NCBI GenBank assembly: GCA_910586555.1
Contig: CAJUJY010000001.1
Span: 73,645 to 137,644, forward strand
From: an uncultured Lachnospiraceae bacterium
GTDB lineage: Bacteria > Bacillota > Clostridia > Lachnospirales > Lachnospiraceae
DNA: 64,000 bases
Direction of reading: 5' to 3'
Below are positions 9,028 to 17,048 of the stretch, piece after piece. The translations under genes were made by a program, and so were the position numbers. Numbering within the stretch: position 1 is the first letter of the stretch; each line of letters begins with the position of its first letter. The notes under the pieces were generated by a model, which saw nothing but the letters and a program-made list of their open reading frames with translations, was not told where the DNA came from and did no database searches.

Positions 9028-10593
9028 TCATCTTATATCAAGTTCAAACCAAAATTCTACACCATCTTCATGGTTAATAACACCACACTGCCTGTTCATT
9101 GAATTCATTATGGCTTTAACTATAGAAAGCCCTATCCCGCTTCCCCCGTATTCCCTTGTACGTGCTTTATCCACTTTATAGAATTTTATCCATATTTTGT
9201 CAAGTTCTTCCTCTGGTATGCACTTTCCTGTATTAAATACACTTACCCGTACTACATCTTCATTTTTTACAATATTTACATTTATACGTAATTCCCCTGC
9301 CACATGGTTTACAGCATTGCTTATATAGTTAGTGACAACCTCCTCAACCATATATTCATCTGCCCACACATATACAGGATCATAAACAGGCATATTAATA
9401 ACTGCCCCCTTCTGCCCTGCAAGAAGTGCAGCAGAATTAATAACCTGCCTTACTACTTCTGTTATATCAAAGTGTTCATATGATATCTGGTTCTTACCAA
9501 ATTCTATCTGGTTAAGTGTAAGGAGTTTTTTAACCATTTTATTCATTTTGCCTGCTTCATCAATAATAACTTCACAGTAGAATTCACGGCTTCCACTGTC
9601 ATCATTAATATTGTCATAAAGCCCCTCTGCATATCCTTGTATAAGTGCAATAGGGGTTTTTAATTCATGTGATACATTTGATAAAAACTCTTTGCGCATC
9701 TCATCAATCTGTGTTTTTTCTTCAATATCTTTCTGGAGTTCATTATTAGCAGCTTTTAATTCAGAAATAGTTTTTTCAAGGGTTTCAGACAAAGTATTTA
9801 TGCTGCTTCCAAGTACACCTATTTCATCTTGTGTTGTAACAGGATACCTTACTTCAAAGTCAAGTTCTGACATGCGTTTTGCTATTTCTGTAAGCTTTAG
9901 TACAGGTTTTGTAAAACTACTGCTTACAAATACCATAACTACCGCCCCAAAAAGTATTACACCAAGCCCAGCATAAAAAATAAAACTGTTAAATATATTT
10001 ATATTCTCTGTCATGCTCTGGAAATTTGTATTAACATATACAAAAGAGCCTGAGTCAAGCTTTCCAAATAATTCAAGGTAATAAGAACCAATACGCCTGT
10101 CTAAAACTTTGCATACAGAATAATTACTTGTTTCTTTGATTAACTCCCTTCCTTTTGTGCCCTGGTAATAATTCTGGTAATTTTCCATCTGGTAAATGTA
10201 ATCCAGGGTTTTTTCTTTAACACGCTCTTTCTGGAAATCAGTTATTTTGTCAGATGCCGGGTATGAAAATGTATAAAGTATATTGCCAAAAAACTCTGAC
10301 ATCCTGAATACATATACATTAGCAGAATTATTGGCAGACAAAATTTCAAGTGCAAGTGTGCTTTCCTCTGAAAGTTCACCCACACCATCATTATAATCCT
10401 GGTCTTTTCCTACTATTTCACCAGTTTCTGAAAAATATTCTTCTAACATTGAAATTTTAGTATACTGGTAATATGCAGGCAGGAACAATTCATTCATAGA
10501 CCATATAAGCAGTATTGTCATGCCTAATAAAGCTATCATTATCAATATAAGCTTTGTTTTAATTGATTTTACCCTGAAATTATTTTTACCCAT
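9028..10593 (-). CDS. Membrane sensor histidine kinase (orphan in this window)
   Basis: 521 residues. TM1 is at ~14-33, an extracellular sensor region of ~170 residues follows, TM2 is at ~205-227, then a HAMP linker with SELDFEVRYPVTTQDEIGVL. The HisKA helix FLSNVSHELKTPIALIQGY holds the phospho-acceptor His near residue 309, and the HATPase domain ends with GGSGIGLSIVKAIM. All catalytic boxes look intact. Unusually, no response regulator is adjacent: downstream is the lipoprotein promoter, and 47 bp upstream is an MFS transporter gene. The partner and stimulus are unknown. Confidence 0.93.
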   Translation of the reverse strand: MGKNNFRVKSIKTKLILIMIALLGMTILLIWSMNELFLPAYYQYTKISMLEEYFSETGEIVGKDQDYNDGVGELSEESTLALEILSANNSANVYVFRMSEFFGNILYTFSYPASDKITDFQKERVKEKTLDYIYQMENYQNYYQGTKGRELIKETSNYSVCKVLDRRIGSYYLELFGKLDSGSFVYVNTNFQSMTENINIFNSFIFYAGLGVILFGAVVMVFVSSSFTKPVLKLTEIAKRMSELDFEVRYPVTTQDEIGVLGSSINTLSETLEKTISELKAANNELQKDIEEKTQIDEMRKEFLSNVSHELKTPIALIQGYAEGLYDNINDDSGSREFYCEVIIDEAGKMNKMVKKLLTLNQIEFGKNQISYEHFDITEVVRQVINSAALLAGQKGAVINMPVYDPVYVWADEYMVEEVVTNYISNAVNHVAGELRINVNIVKNEDVVRVSVFNTGKCIPEEELDKIWIKFYKVDKARTREYGGSGIGLSIVKAIMNSMNRQCGVINHEDGVEFWFELDIR

Positions 10594-10640
10594 ATTTAAA
10601 ATGTTTCTTTATAACTCCTTTCCTGCCATATACCAGCCAT

Positions 10641-11831
10641 TTATTTGCTTATTAATAATACTACCACATTAAATACAATAAGTCCAATACCAATAACAGA
10701 AAAAACTGCCATAAGCCCGTATATATCTGCTGCCCTTCCAGCTAATGGAAACATAACCACCATAGCTGCTGAAAAAAACAGGCTGTCAACAGAAACCAGT
10801 GTTGCCCTCTGTCCTGATGGTATAAGCATGTTTAACCCGTCTGACTGGACCGGGTAAAGCAGTGAAACACAAAAACCTGCTGCTACAAAGGAAACTACAG
10901 CTAGTATAAAACTTCCTGTCCCATAACATAAAAATGCAGATGATATACAAAATACAGCAGTTAATATTAACTTCCTGCCATATTTTTTATAAAGCCTGTC
11001 ACTAAACATTGCACCAGCGCAGGAAGCAGCACCAGCCAGCAAAAGTATAAAACCTGTCTGTATTTTATTATATCCAAGCTCTTTATAATACTGCTGGCTG
11101 TAAAAAAATAAAAGTGTGTGGGCAGCAAAAACAACATTATAATAAAAAATTATCTTTAAAATACGTATATCAGATTTTAAAATCCCATAACTTGTTTTAA
11201 AATGCAGTTTAACTGTTTCTATAACAGACAAGCGCCTGGCTTCTTCCTTGTTTTCTGTATATGGTGCTTCTGTAATAAATAAAACCTGTATGGCAGCAGA
11301 TACTGCTATTAAAAGACATGCACTATAACACCAGAAATATGAAATTTCAGCCAGTACAGCCCCTGCTACAGTAGAAATCCCTTGTGATACTTCAATAATT
11401 ACATTGCGCCTGCCACATACATGTATATAATCCTGTTCCTGCCTGGTATACTTCATGCTGTCATATATAAGTGCCTCTTCTGAACCTGAATTAAAATTAT
11501 TTCCTAACGACTGTATTACAAAAGACAATGCAAAAAACCAGAAGTCTTTTGCAAACAGCATAATTATACAGGAAATGGCAATACAGAACCTTCCAGTAAC
11601 CATGCTTTTCTTTCTTCCAAGCAGGTCTGCTATTGCACCTGAAGGTATTTCAAATATTATGCTTGTTATATGGTAAATTCCTTCAACAATGCCAATTTCT
11701 GCAAGGCTAAGCCCACAATATGCAAGATAAAGCACCCACACTGAATTTTGCATATTCAGGTTTGTAATAAATGTATTTATGTAGTCTAATATAATATTTC
11801 TTTTTAATCTGTTATATAATTTAATATCCAT
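10641..11831 (-). CDS. MFS transporter
   Basis: Major facilitator superfamily permease of 396 residues with about 12 hydrophobic segments. The loop 2-3 signature appears as GAIADLLGRKKSMVTGR near residue 60. I start at MDIKLYNRLKRN because GAGAGGGAT lies just upstream of that ATG; the frame stays open 14 codons further. It precedes the sensor kinase gene by 47 bp on the same strand, so the two may be co-transcribed. The substrate cannot be predicted; drug or metabolite export is common in this group. Confidence 0.9.
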   Translation of the reverse strand: MDIKLYNRLKRNIILDYINTFITNLNMQNSVWVLYLAYCGLSLAEIGIVEGIYHITSIIFEIPSGAIADLLGRKKSMVTGRFCIAISCIIMLFAKDFWFFALSFVIQSLGNNFNSGSEEALIYDSMKYTRQEQDYIHVCGRRNVIIEVSQGISTVAGAVLAEISYFWCYSACLLIAVSAAIQVLFITEAPYTENKEEARRLSVIETVKLHFKTSYGILKSDIRILKIIFYYNVVFAAHTLLFFYSQQYYKELGYNKIQTGFILLLAGAASCAGAMFSDRLYKKYGRKLILTAVFCISSAFLCYGTGSFILAVVSFVAAGFCVSLLYPVQSDGLNMLIPSGQRATLVSVDSLFFSAAMVVMFPLAGRAADIYGLMAVFSVIGIGLIVFNVVVLLISK

Positions 11832-11871
11832 ATGTAATCCCTCTCTTTTTATGTATTGTACAAATTTATAC

Positions 11872-11988
11872 AAACAACGGATGCCAGGCTTAGCCAGTCA
11901 TCCTTATGTTAAACAACGGATGCCAGGCTTAGCCAGTCATCCTTATGTTAAACAACGGATGCCAGGCTTAGCCAGTCATCCTTATGTT
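11872..11988. repeat. Three tandem copies of a 39-bp hairpin repeat
   Basis: Identical 39-bp units at 11,872-11,910, 11,911-11,949 and 11,950-11,988, with no spacers. Each unit contains an imperfect hairpin, GGATGCCAGGCT/AGCCAGTCATCC. Because 39 is a multiple of three, the plus strand reads as a repeated PGLASHPYVKQRM peptide, but no ribosome binding site supports a gene. The block lies just upstream of the MFS gene start. The sequence right after it (CCTGGCAGGATTGCCAG) has a similar CCAGG/CTGGC flavour. Confidence 0.9.
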
Positions 11989-12103
11989 AAAGCAAAGCAG
12001 CCTGGCAGGATTGCCAGACTGCATATAGGATTACTACGGTATTTTTTAACATTATATTATTACAGCCAGCCTGGTATAAACAGCATAGGCTTCTGGGTTT
12101 AAG

Positions 12104-12199
12104 TTAAAAAAGGGCGCAGTGATCCCGTAAATATAAAAATGTGCATGTTTTGGATTGTGAACTGCTGCTGCACACTGGTACATATCCAAACCCGTTCAT
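12104..12199 (-). CDS. Small ORF of 31 codons with strong ribosome binding site, function unknown
   Basis: The minus strand carries AAAGGAGG 7 nt upstream of an ATG, then 31 codons and a TAA. The peptide starts MNGFGYVPVCSSSSQSKTC and ends with LRDHCALF; it has three Cys, a Ser-rich patch and no clear signal peptide or membrane span. It lies between the DUF5412-like gene and the tandem hairpin repeat, in a gap of about 500 bp otherwise free of genes. It could be a real small protein, a leader peptide or a chance ORF; the near-perfect ribosome binding site is the only support. Confidence 0.4.
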   Translation of the reverse strand: MNGFGYVPVCSSSSQSKTCTFLYLRDHCALF

Positions 12200-12333
12200 A
12201 CTGCTTCCTCCTTTCATTTTTCATTGTTAAATGGTATTGGCAATCTGTCTTGCCTGGTCCTGGTATAGCCAGATGTGGCTAACTATCTTCGCAATGCAGA
12301 TTGCTAAAATCTGCCTGGCAGAGCTTAATAAGG

Positions 12334-13014
12334 CTAAAGAAGCTGGTGCCTTTTACCATTTACCAGCACAGTGCGGTTATCTGTCCATATTATTTTTATA
12401 TCATTATATTCATTCCATGCACCTTCATAAATGCACTGTGGTTTTTCAGATATTTTTATAATATACAGTTCCAATACCTGTTCATTGTAAACATTAACTA
12501 ATGTACTGCCGCCTAAAGCCCCCATATCATTGTTAATAACTTCTGCCCTGTACTTCCCATCTGGTGAATAAACAGTTTCTGTAACTGTACGGGAACCAAA
12601 ATTTCCAAATAAAAGACAAAGTAATAAAATAAAACATACAGGAACAAGAATTAATATATATAATATAGCTAATGCTATCTTCCAGCCTTTATGCTTTATA
12701 TGCTTTAACATGTAAATTAATGTACATATAAAACAGGCTGGCATACATAATACTATTGTCTTAAAACTGGCAAGTACTATATAACATATCCAGTTTATAA
12801 TTACTAATAACGGCAGCAGTATAATAACTATACGGCTTTTAAGTGGAATATCTTTTCTGCTTTTAGCTGTCCTGGATAATACAGCCACAGCCGCTATAAA
12901 AGAAACTAATAAGGCCAGTACAGCATAGGAATTATAATTCCACAATGAAAATGAGTAACTGGAAAATAAAGCCAGCAATGAACATAATGGCACAACCAGA
13001 TATGTAATTAACAA
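12334..13014 (-). CDS. Multi-span membrane protein with DUF5412-like C-terminal domain
   Basis: 226 residues with about five hydrophobic segments in the first 145. The soluble C-terminal domain has TVYSPDGKYRAEVINNDMG and ends IIWTDNRTVLVNGKRHQLL, matching in style the DUF5412 family, in which a YSPDGKY motif and a final W-x-D-x-x-x-V-x-I-N-G segment recur. The function of that family is unknown. It has no close operon partners: 94 bp separate it from the HAD gene upstream. Confidence 0.7.
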   Translation of the reverse strand: MLITYLVVPLCSLLALFSSYSFSLWNYNSYAVLALLVSFIAAVAVLSRTAKSRKDIPLKSRIVIILLPLLVIINWICYIVLASFKTIVLCMPACFICTLIYMLKHIKHKGWKIALAILYILILVPVCFILLLCLLFGNFGSRTVTETVYSPDGKYRAEVINNDMGALGGSTLVNVYNEQVLELYIIKISEKPQCIYEGAWNEYNDIKIIWTDNRTVLVNGKRHQLL

Positions 13015-13108
13015 TACAACAGTTAAAACAGATCCTATTTTTTCCAGCTAACCCACCTCCCATACCAATAAAAAGTCCATAAAATTCATTTATATTATAT
13101 CAGCTGTA

Positions 13109-13840
13109 TTATTGTAAATCAAGTTCCTGTATTTTTTCCTCTAGCATATTCCAGCTTTTTATTGTAAAAATACTTTCTTTCTCTTTATATGGTTTATCAA
13201 CTGCCCCGGTATACCATACTGGCATTATTCCTGAATTAAGTGCACCCACAATATCACATTCATAATCATCGCCAATATACCACACATTTTCTGCTTTAAG
13301 CCCTGCTTTTTCTAAAGCAAGGTTAAATATTCTTTTATTTGGTTTCCTGAAAATATAATTGCTGGAAGTTATAATAAACTCAAAACTATTACCTGGCAGA
13401 AGTGTATTAATCCTGTCTGCAACAACTAAAGGGGAATACGAAATATTACTAATTACACCTGTGCGGATTTTTTTATTTTTAAGAAATATAAGGAAATCTT
13501 CTATATCTTCACACGGTACGCCTGGTGAGGCTGCATCCCAGAAAATTTTATCAATTTCTTCTGTACTTAATGGTATTTCAATTCCCTGTGATTCATAAAT
13601 ATATGGTACAAACATAACATTAGGCACTTCTATCTGAGGCATATCCAGGCATACAGGATCAAACTTTCCCAGTTCTTTATTAACAGCATCTGCTTCCTTT
13701 TGTATTTGTTCTGCTGTAAGGTTATATTTATTTTTTGCTGCATATTTAAGAACTGCTTCTGTCCCTTTAATACCATCAAATTTTTGTTCATTAACAAGTG
13801 TCTGCCCATAGTCAAATAAAATCATTTCTGGTAATTCCAT
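13109..13840 (-). CDS. HAD-superfamily hydrolase
   Basis: Haloacid dehalogenase-like phosphatase of 243 residues. Motif I is FDYGQTLVNE near residue 8. This lacks the usual second Asp (DxD is replaced by DYG), which is seen in some HAD subfamilies. Motif II is GVISNISYS, the motif III lysine lies in IFRKPNKRIF and motif IV is WYIGDDYECDIVGA. Start MELPEMILFDYG is chosen for the AAAGGAA site 8 nt upstream; the frame stays open 41 codons further. Substrate unknown. Confidence 0.85.
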   Translation of the reverse strand: MELPEMILFDYGQTLVNEQKFDGIKGTEAVLKYAAKNKYNLTAEQIQKEADAVNKELGKFDPVCLDMPQIEVPNVMFVPYIYESQGIEIPLSTEEIDKIFWDAASPGVPCEDIEDFLIFLKNKKIRTGVISNISYSPLVVADRINTLLPGNSFEFIITSSNYIFRKPNKRIFNLALEKAGLKAENVWYIGDDYECDIVGALNSGIMPVWYTGAVDKPYKEKESIFTIKSWNMLEEKIQELDLQ

Positions 13841-13979
13841 CCTTTTGTTTCCTTTCTTAATTCCATTAAGCTGGATCTTTAAATACAAGTTTGCTAAAAG
13901 CATGTCTGCTTTATAAAGGCTTGAAAAAAGTAATAAATCTGTTTTGATAATACCCTGTAACAATACTTTTTATTGGAAA

Positions 13980-14051
13980 AATTTAAAAAACTGGAATATT
14001 CCTGGATTTAGTTACAGACTTTGCTGTAACATGCAGGAAATATTCCAGTTT
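13980..14051 (-). terminator. Terminator of the transketolase-transaldolase operon
   Basis: On the minus strand AAACTGGAATATTTCCTG and CAGGAATATTCCAGTTT form a long stem with an inner GTTACAG/CTGTAAC hairpin, followed directly by TTTTTTAAATTTTT. It lies about 200 bp past the transketolase stop codon because a 152-bp repeat sits between the two. Confidence 0.85.
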
Positions 14052-14093
14052 CTACTATTTTATTATATGGTTTTATAAAATCACAATAACCTT

Positions 14094-14245
14094 AGTCAAG
14101 CGGATATTCGCAATCCGCTTCGCTACTTGCTCATAACCTCATTGCCGCTTTGCGGCAGTCTGGCAGGAGCTTGAACCCCTGCCAGACTAAGTAAGTCCTA
14201 AACCCACCGCTTAAGAAGCGGGGGACTTACTTAATGAGGTTAAAA
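14094..14245. repeat. 152-bp dispersed palindromic repeat, copy 1
   Basis: By eye 151 of 152 positions match copy 2 at 44,330-44,481; the difference is T14159 against C. It contains several hairpins: AGCGGATATTCGCAATCCGCT, GCCGCTTTGCGGC, CTGGCAGG...CCTGCCAG and CCGCTTAAGAAGCGG. AACCTCATT and AATGAGGTT form an outer inverted repeat. It carries no ORF. It begins 2 bp after the transketolase stop codon and separates the gene from its terminator. The hairpin-rich form resembles nonautonomous IS200/IS605-type or MITE elements; this is inference. Confidence 0.85.
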
Positions 14246-14247
14246 AC

Positions 14248-15189
14248 TTATTTCATAAATTCTTTAACTTTTTCATAGATACCCTGGCCGTCTAAACCAT
14301 ACTTTTTAATAAGTTCTACAGCAGGCCCTGACTCGCCATAAACATCATTCACGCCAATTTTAAGGACTTTTGTTGGTGCATTTGCTGAAAGGCAGTCACA
14401 AACTGCACTTCCAAGGCCTCCAATTACAGAGTGTTCTTCAATAGTAACAACCTTGCCTGTTTCTTTAGCGGCTGAAATTATTAACTCTTCATCAAGAGGT
14501 TTGATTGTATGTATATTTATAACTTTTGCATTAATTCCTTCACTGGCAAGCTTTTCTGCTGCATCAAGTGTTTCAGACACTTCAAGTCCTGTTGCAACTA
14601 ATGTTACATCTTTGCCCTCACGGAGCACAACACCCTTTCCAAGTTCAAATTTGTAATCTGGTTTATCATTAATTACAGGTACTGCAAGCCTTCCAAAACG
14701 GATATATACAGGGCCTTCATGGTCAAGTGCAGCTTTAACAGCAGCTTTAGCTTCAACATCATCTGAAGGGTTCATAACTACCATGCCAGGAATAGTACGC
14801 ATAAGTGCAAGATCTTCACAGCACTGGTGTGTTGCACCATCTTCACCTACAGAAATACCTGCATGTGTTGCACCAATCTTTACATTAAGCCTTGGATATC
14901 CTACAGAGTTACGTACCTGTTCAAATGCACGTCCTGATGCAAACATTGCAAATGAACTTACAAAAGGAATTTTGCCAGTAGCTGCAAGCCCTGCTGCAAT
15001 GCCCATCATGTTACATTCTGCAATGCCACAGTCAATATGCCTGTCCGGGTATTTTTTCTTAAATACACCTGTTTTTGTTGCTGCTGCAAGGTCAGCATCA
15101 AGCACAACAAGATCTGGATATGAATCTGCAAGCTCCTTTAAGGCATTACCATAACTTTCTCTTGTAGCAATTTTCTTTACATCTGCCAT
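14248..15189 (-). CDS. Transketolase, C-terminal subunit
   Basis: 313 residues, equal to the pyrimidine-binding and C-terminal domains of transketolase, which in many anaerobes is split into two genes. The domain starts MADVKKIATRESYGNAL and has DADLAAATKTGVF, the conserved Glu in DCGIAECNMMGIAAGLA near residue 60, and EDGATHQCCEDLALMR. With the N-terminal subunit just upstream (17 bp away) it forms the active TPP enzyme that moves two-carbon units in the pentose phosphate pathway. A GGAGG site precedes the start. Confidence 0.94.
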   Translation of the reverse strand: MADVKKIATRESYGNALKELADSYPDLVVLDADLAAATKTGVFKKKYPDRHIDCGIAECNMMGIAAGLAATGKIPFVSSFAMFASGRAFEQVRNSVGYPRLNVKIGATHAGISVGEDGATHQCCEDLALMRTIPGMVVMNPSDDVEAKAAVKAALDHEGPVYIRFGRLAVPVINDKPDYKFELGKGVVLREGKDVTLVATGLEVSETLDAAEKLASEGINAKVINIHTIKPLDEELIISAAKETGKVVTIEEHSVIGGLGSAVCDCLSANAPTKVLKIGVNDVYGESGPAVELIKKYGLDGQGIYEKVKEFMK

Positions 15190-15206
15190 TTTGTCCTCCT
15201 ATCTGC

Positions 15207-16037
15207 TTATTTCAAGCTTTCACCAATTTTATCTAAATCTGCCATTGCTTGTGCATACTGTTCATCATTTGGTGCAGTACCATGCCAGCTTGCCTGGTTC
15301 TCCATAAATGATACACCTTTGCCCTTTGTACTCTTAGCAATTATAGCTGTTGGCATGCCTTTAGTTTCTTTTGCTTTATTAAATGCAGAAGCAATCTGTC
15401 CAAAGTCATGTGCATCAATTTCAATTACATTGAAATTAAATGCCTTGAATTTATCAGTGATTGGATAAGGGGAGCAGACATCTTCAATTTTACCATCAAT
15501 CTGAAGGCCGTTATTATCCACAATTACAACAAGGTTGTCAAGCTTCTTTGCCCCTGCAAACATAGAAGCTTCCCATACTTGCCCCTCCTGGAGTTCACCA
15601 TCACCAAGAAGTGTGTATACACGGTAAGATGCATTATCTAACTTTGCAGAAAGTGCCATTCCTACTGCTGCGGATATGCCTTGTCCTAAAGAACCGCTTG
15701 ACATATCTACACCAGGAATATGTTTCATATCAGGATGCCCCTGGAGGTATGAACCTGTATGGCGCAGTGTTTTAAGGTCTTCTACTGGGAAAAACCCTCT
15801 GTTAGCAAGTGTAGAATAAAACCCTGGCGCTATATGGCCTTTGGATAATACAAACCTGTCCCTGTCAGCTTTTTTAGGATCTTTGGGATCAATATTCATC
15901 TCTTCAAAATAAAGGTATGTCAAAATATCTGCTGCTGACAGAGAACCGCCTGGGTGTCCTGATTTTGCACTGTGTACTGCTGTAACTATTCCTTTGCGTA
16001 TTTCATTGGCAGTTTTCTTTAATGCTAAAGTATCCAT
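15207..16037 (-). CDS. Transketolase, N-terminal (TPP-binding) subunit
   Basis: 276 residues forming the thiamine diphosphate domain of split transketolase. GHPGGSLSAADILTYLYF near residue 27 and the TPP/Mg motif GDGELQEGQVWEASMFAGAK near residue 145, followed by VDNN, are clear. It works with the 14,248-15,189 subunit. The transaldolase gene is 68 bp upstream on the same strand, so all three probably form one non-oxidative pentose phosphate operon ending at the strong terminator at 13,980-14,051. Confidence 0.95.
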   Translation of the reverse strand: MDTLALKKTANEIRKGIVTAVHSAKSGHPGGSLSAADILTYLYFEEMNIDPKDPKKADRDRFVLSKGHIAPGFYSTLANRGFFPVEDLKTLRHTGSYLQGHPDMKHIPGVDMSSGSLGQGISAAVGMALSAKLDNASYRVYTLLGDGELQEGQVWEASMFAGAKKLDNLVVIVDNNGLQIDGKIEDVCSPYPITDKFKAFNFNVIEIDAHDFGQIASAFNKAKETKGMPTAIIAKSTKGKGVSFMENQASWHGTAPNDEQYAQAMADLDKIGESLK

Positions 16038-16105
16038 AATTCTTTCCTTTCTAAATGTTTATTACTTCTTGCCGTTTCCAGTTAATTATGTATTTATTTC
16101 TGGAA

Positions 16106-16762
16106 TTACTCTCCAAATACAGCAATATAGTCCTTCTGGAACTTTGCAATGCCTTCTGTTGTAAGAGGGTGTTTTGTCATCTGTTCAATTACAGAATAAG
16201 GTACTGTTGCAATATCTGCACCTGCAAGGGCGCAGTCTGTAACATGGATTGGGTTACGTACACTTGCAGATATAATCTCTGTTTCAATACCATAGTTATC
16301 AAAAATTTCTGTAATTGTCCTGATAAGTTCAACGCCTGTTACTGAAATATCATCAAGACGTCCAAGGAATGGTGATACATATGCTGCGCCTGCTCTTGCT
16401 GCAAGAAGTGCCTGGTTAGCAGTAAATATAAGTGTTACATTACACTTAATGCCTTCACTTGAAAGCACTTTAGTAGCTTTTAAACCTTCTATTGTCATAG
16501 GGATTTTAACTACCATGTTTGGATGGAGCTTTGCAATTTCACGTCCTTCTGCAATCATGCCTTCTGCGTCAACAGTTGTTGCTTTAACTTCACCACTAAT
16601 TGGCCCGTCAACAATAGATGCTATTTCTTTTAAAACTTCTTCCTGGCTTCTTCCGCCCTCTTTTGCAATTAAAGAAGGGTTTGTTGTTACACCACAAATA
16701 ACACCCATTTCATTTGCTTTCTTAATGTCCTCAATTTTAGCTGTGTCAATAAAAAGTTTCAT
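16106..16762 (-). CDS. Transaldolase, small (TalC/FSA-like) type
   Basis: 218 residues, the length of the small TalC/FSA branch. It exchanges dihydroxyacetone units in the pentose phosphate pathway or acts as fructose-6-phosphate aldolase. The Schiff-base Lys lies in [14 protein letters not shown] near residue 85. The start [16 protein letters not shown] and the [14 protein letters not shown] phosphate region are typical. Being first in line with the split transketolase favours transaldolase activity. A GGAGG site precedes the ATG. Confidence 0.93.
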   Translation of the reverse strand: MKLFIDTAKIEDIKKANEMGVICGVTTNPSLIAKEGGRSQEEVLKEIASIVDGPISGEVKATTVDAEGMIAEGREIAKLHPNMVVKIPMTIEGLKATKVLSSEGIKCNVTLIFTANQALLAARAGAAYVSPFLGRLDDISVTGVELIRTITEIFDNYGIETEIISASVRNPIHVTDCALAGADIATVPYSVIEQMTKHPLTTEGIAKFQKDYIAVFGE

Positions 16763-16954
16763 ATCTTATCCTCCTAAAAATTTGTTGAGTAAATCTCCAG
16801 TAACTGGTTATTAGAGATACTGGATAGTTACGTTTACATTATATTAAAATATTATACAACCTTTTAAAAAGCTGGTCAACCACTTACCACAAATAAATCA
16901 CATCTGTTCATGAATTTTTAGCCTGGTTAAGACAGTATTTTATAAATACACTTT

Positions 16955-17046
16955 TTAACCTGATTAAGCCAGATCTTTAAAATTCACGCTTCTTAAGCGG
17001 CGGGTTTGGTTTGCCAGTGCTTTAAAAGCGGCAATAAGGCTGGTTT
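16955..17046. repeat. ~92-bp dispersed palindromic repeat, copy A
   Basis: TTAACCTGATTAAGCC at one end and CAATAAGGCTGGTTT at the other, with the core CGCTTCTTAAGCGGCGGGTTTGG. The same design recurs at 31,823, 34,627 and 60,146. The core CTTCTTAAGCGG-Y-GGGTTT is shared with the 152-bp repeat, so the two families are related. The element ends 2 bp from the stop codon of the 17,049-18,902 gene. The remaining ~190 bp of this gap up to transaldolase hold no feature I can name. Confidence 0.75.
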
Positions 17047-17048
17047 GC

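Noticed and set aside
11872..11988. Possible CRISPR array
   Set aside because: The three units are directly adjacent with no spacers, and no cas genes are present.
11851..12102. 83-codon plus-strand ORF with PGLASHPYVKQRM repeated three times
   Set aside because: It is only the translation of the 39-bp tandem repeat; no ribosome binding site lies before the ATG and the sequence beyond the repeat is not protein-like.
12231..12461. 76-codon plus-strand ORF
   Set aside because: It overlaps the end of the DUF5412-like gene on the other strand and has no ribosome binding site or recognisable features.
14170..14235. tRNA- or riboswitch-like fold in the 152-bp repeat
   Set aside because: The hairpins do not form a cloverleaf, the element lies downstream of genes and it is dispersed, so it is better explained as a mobile or REP-like repeat.
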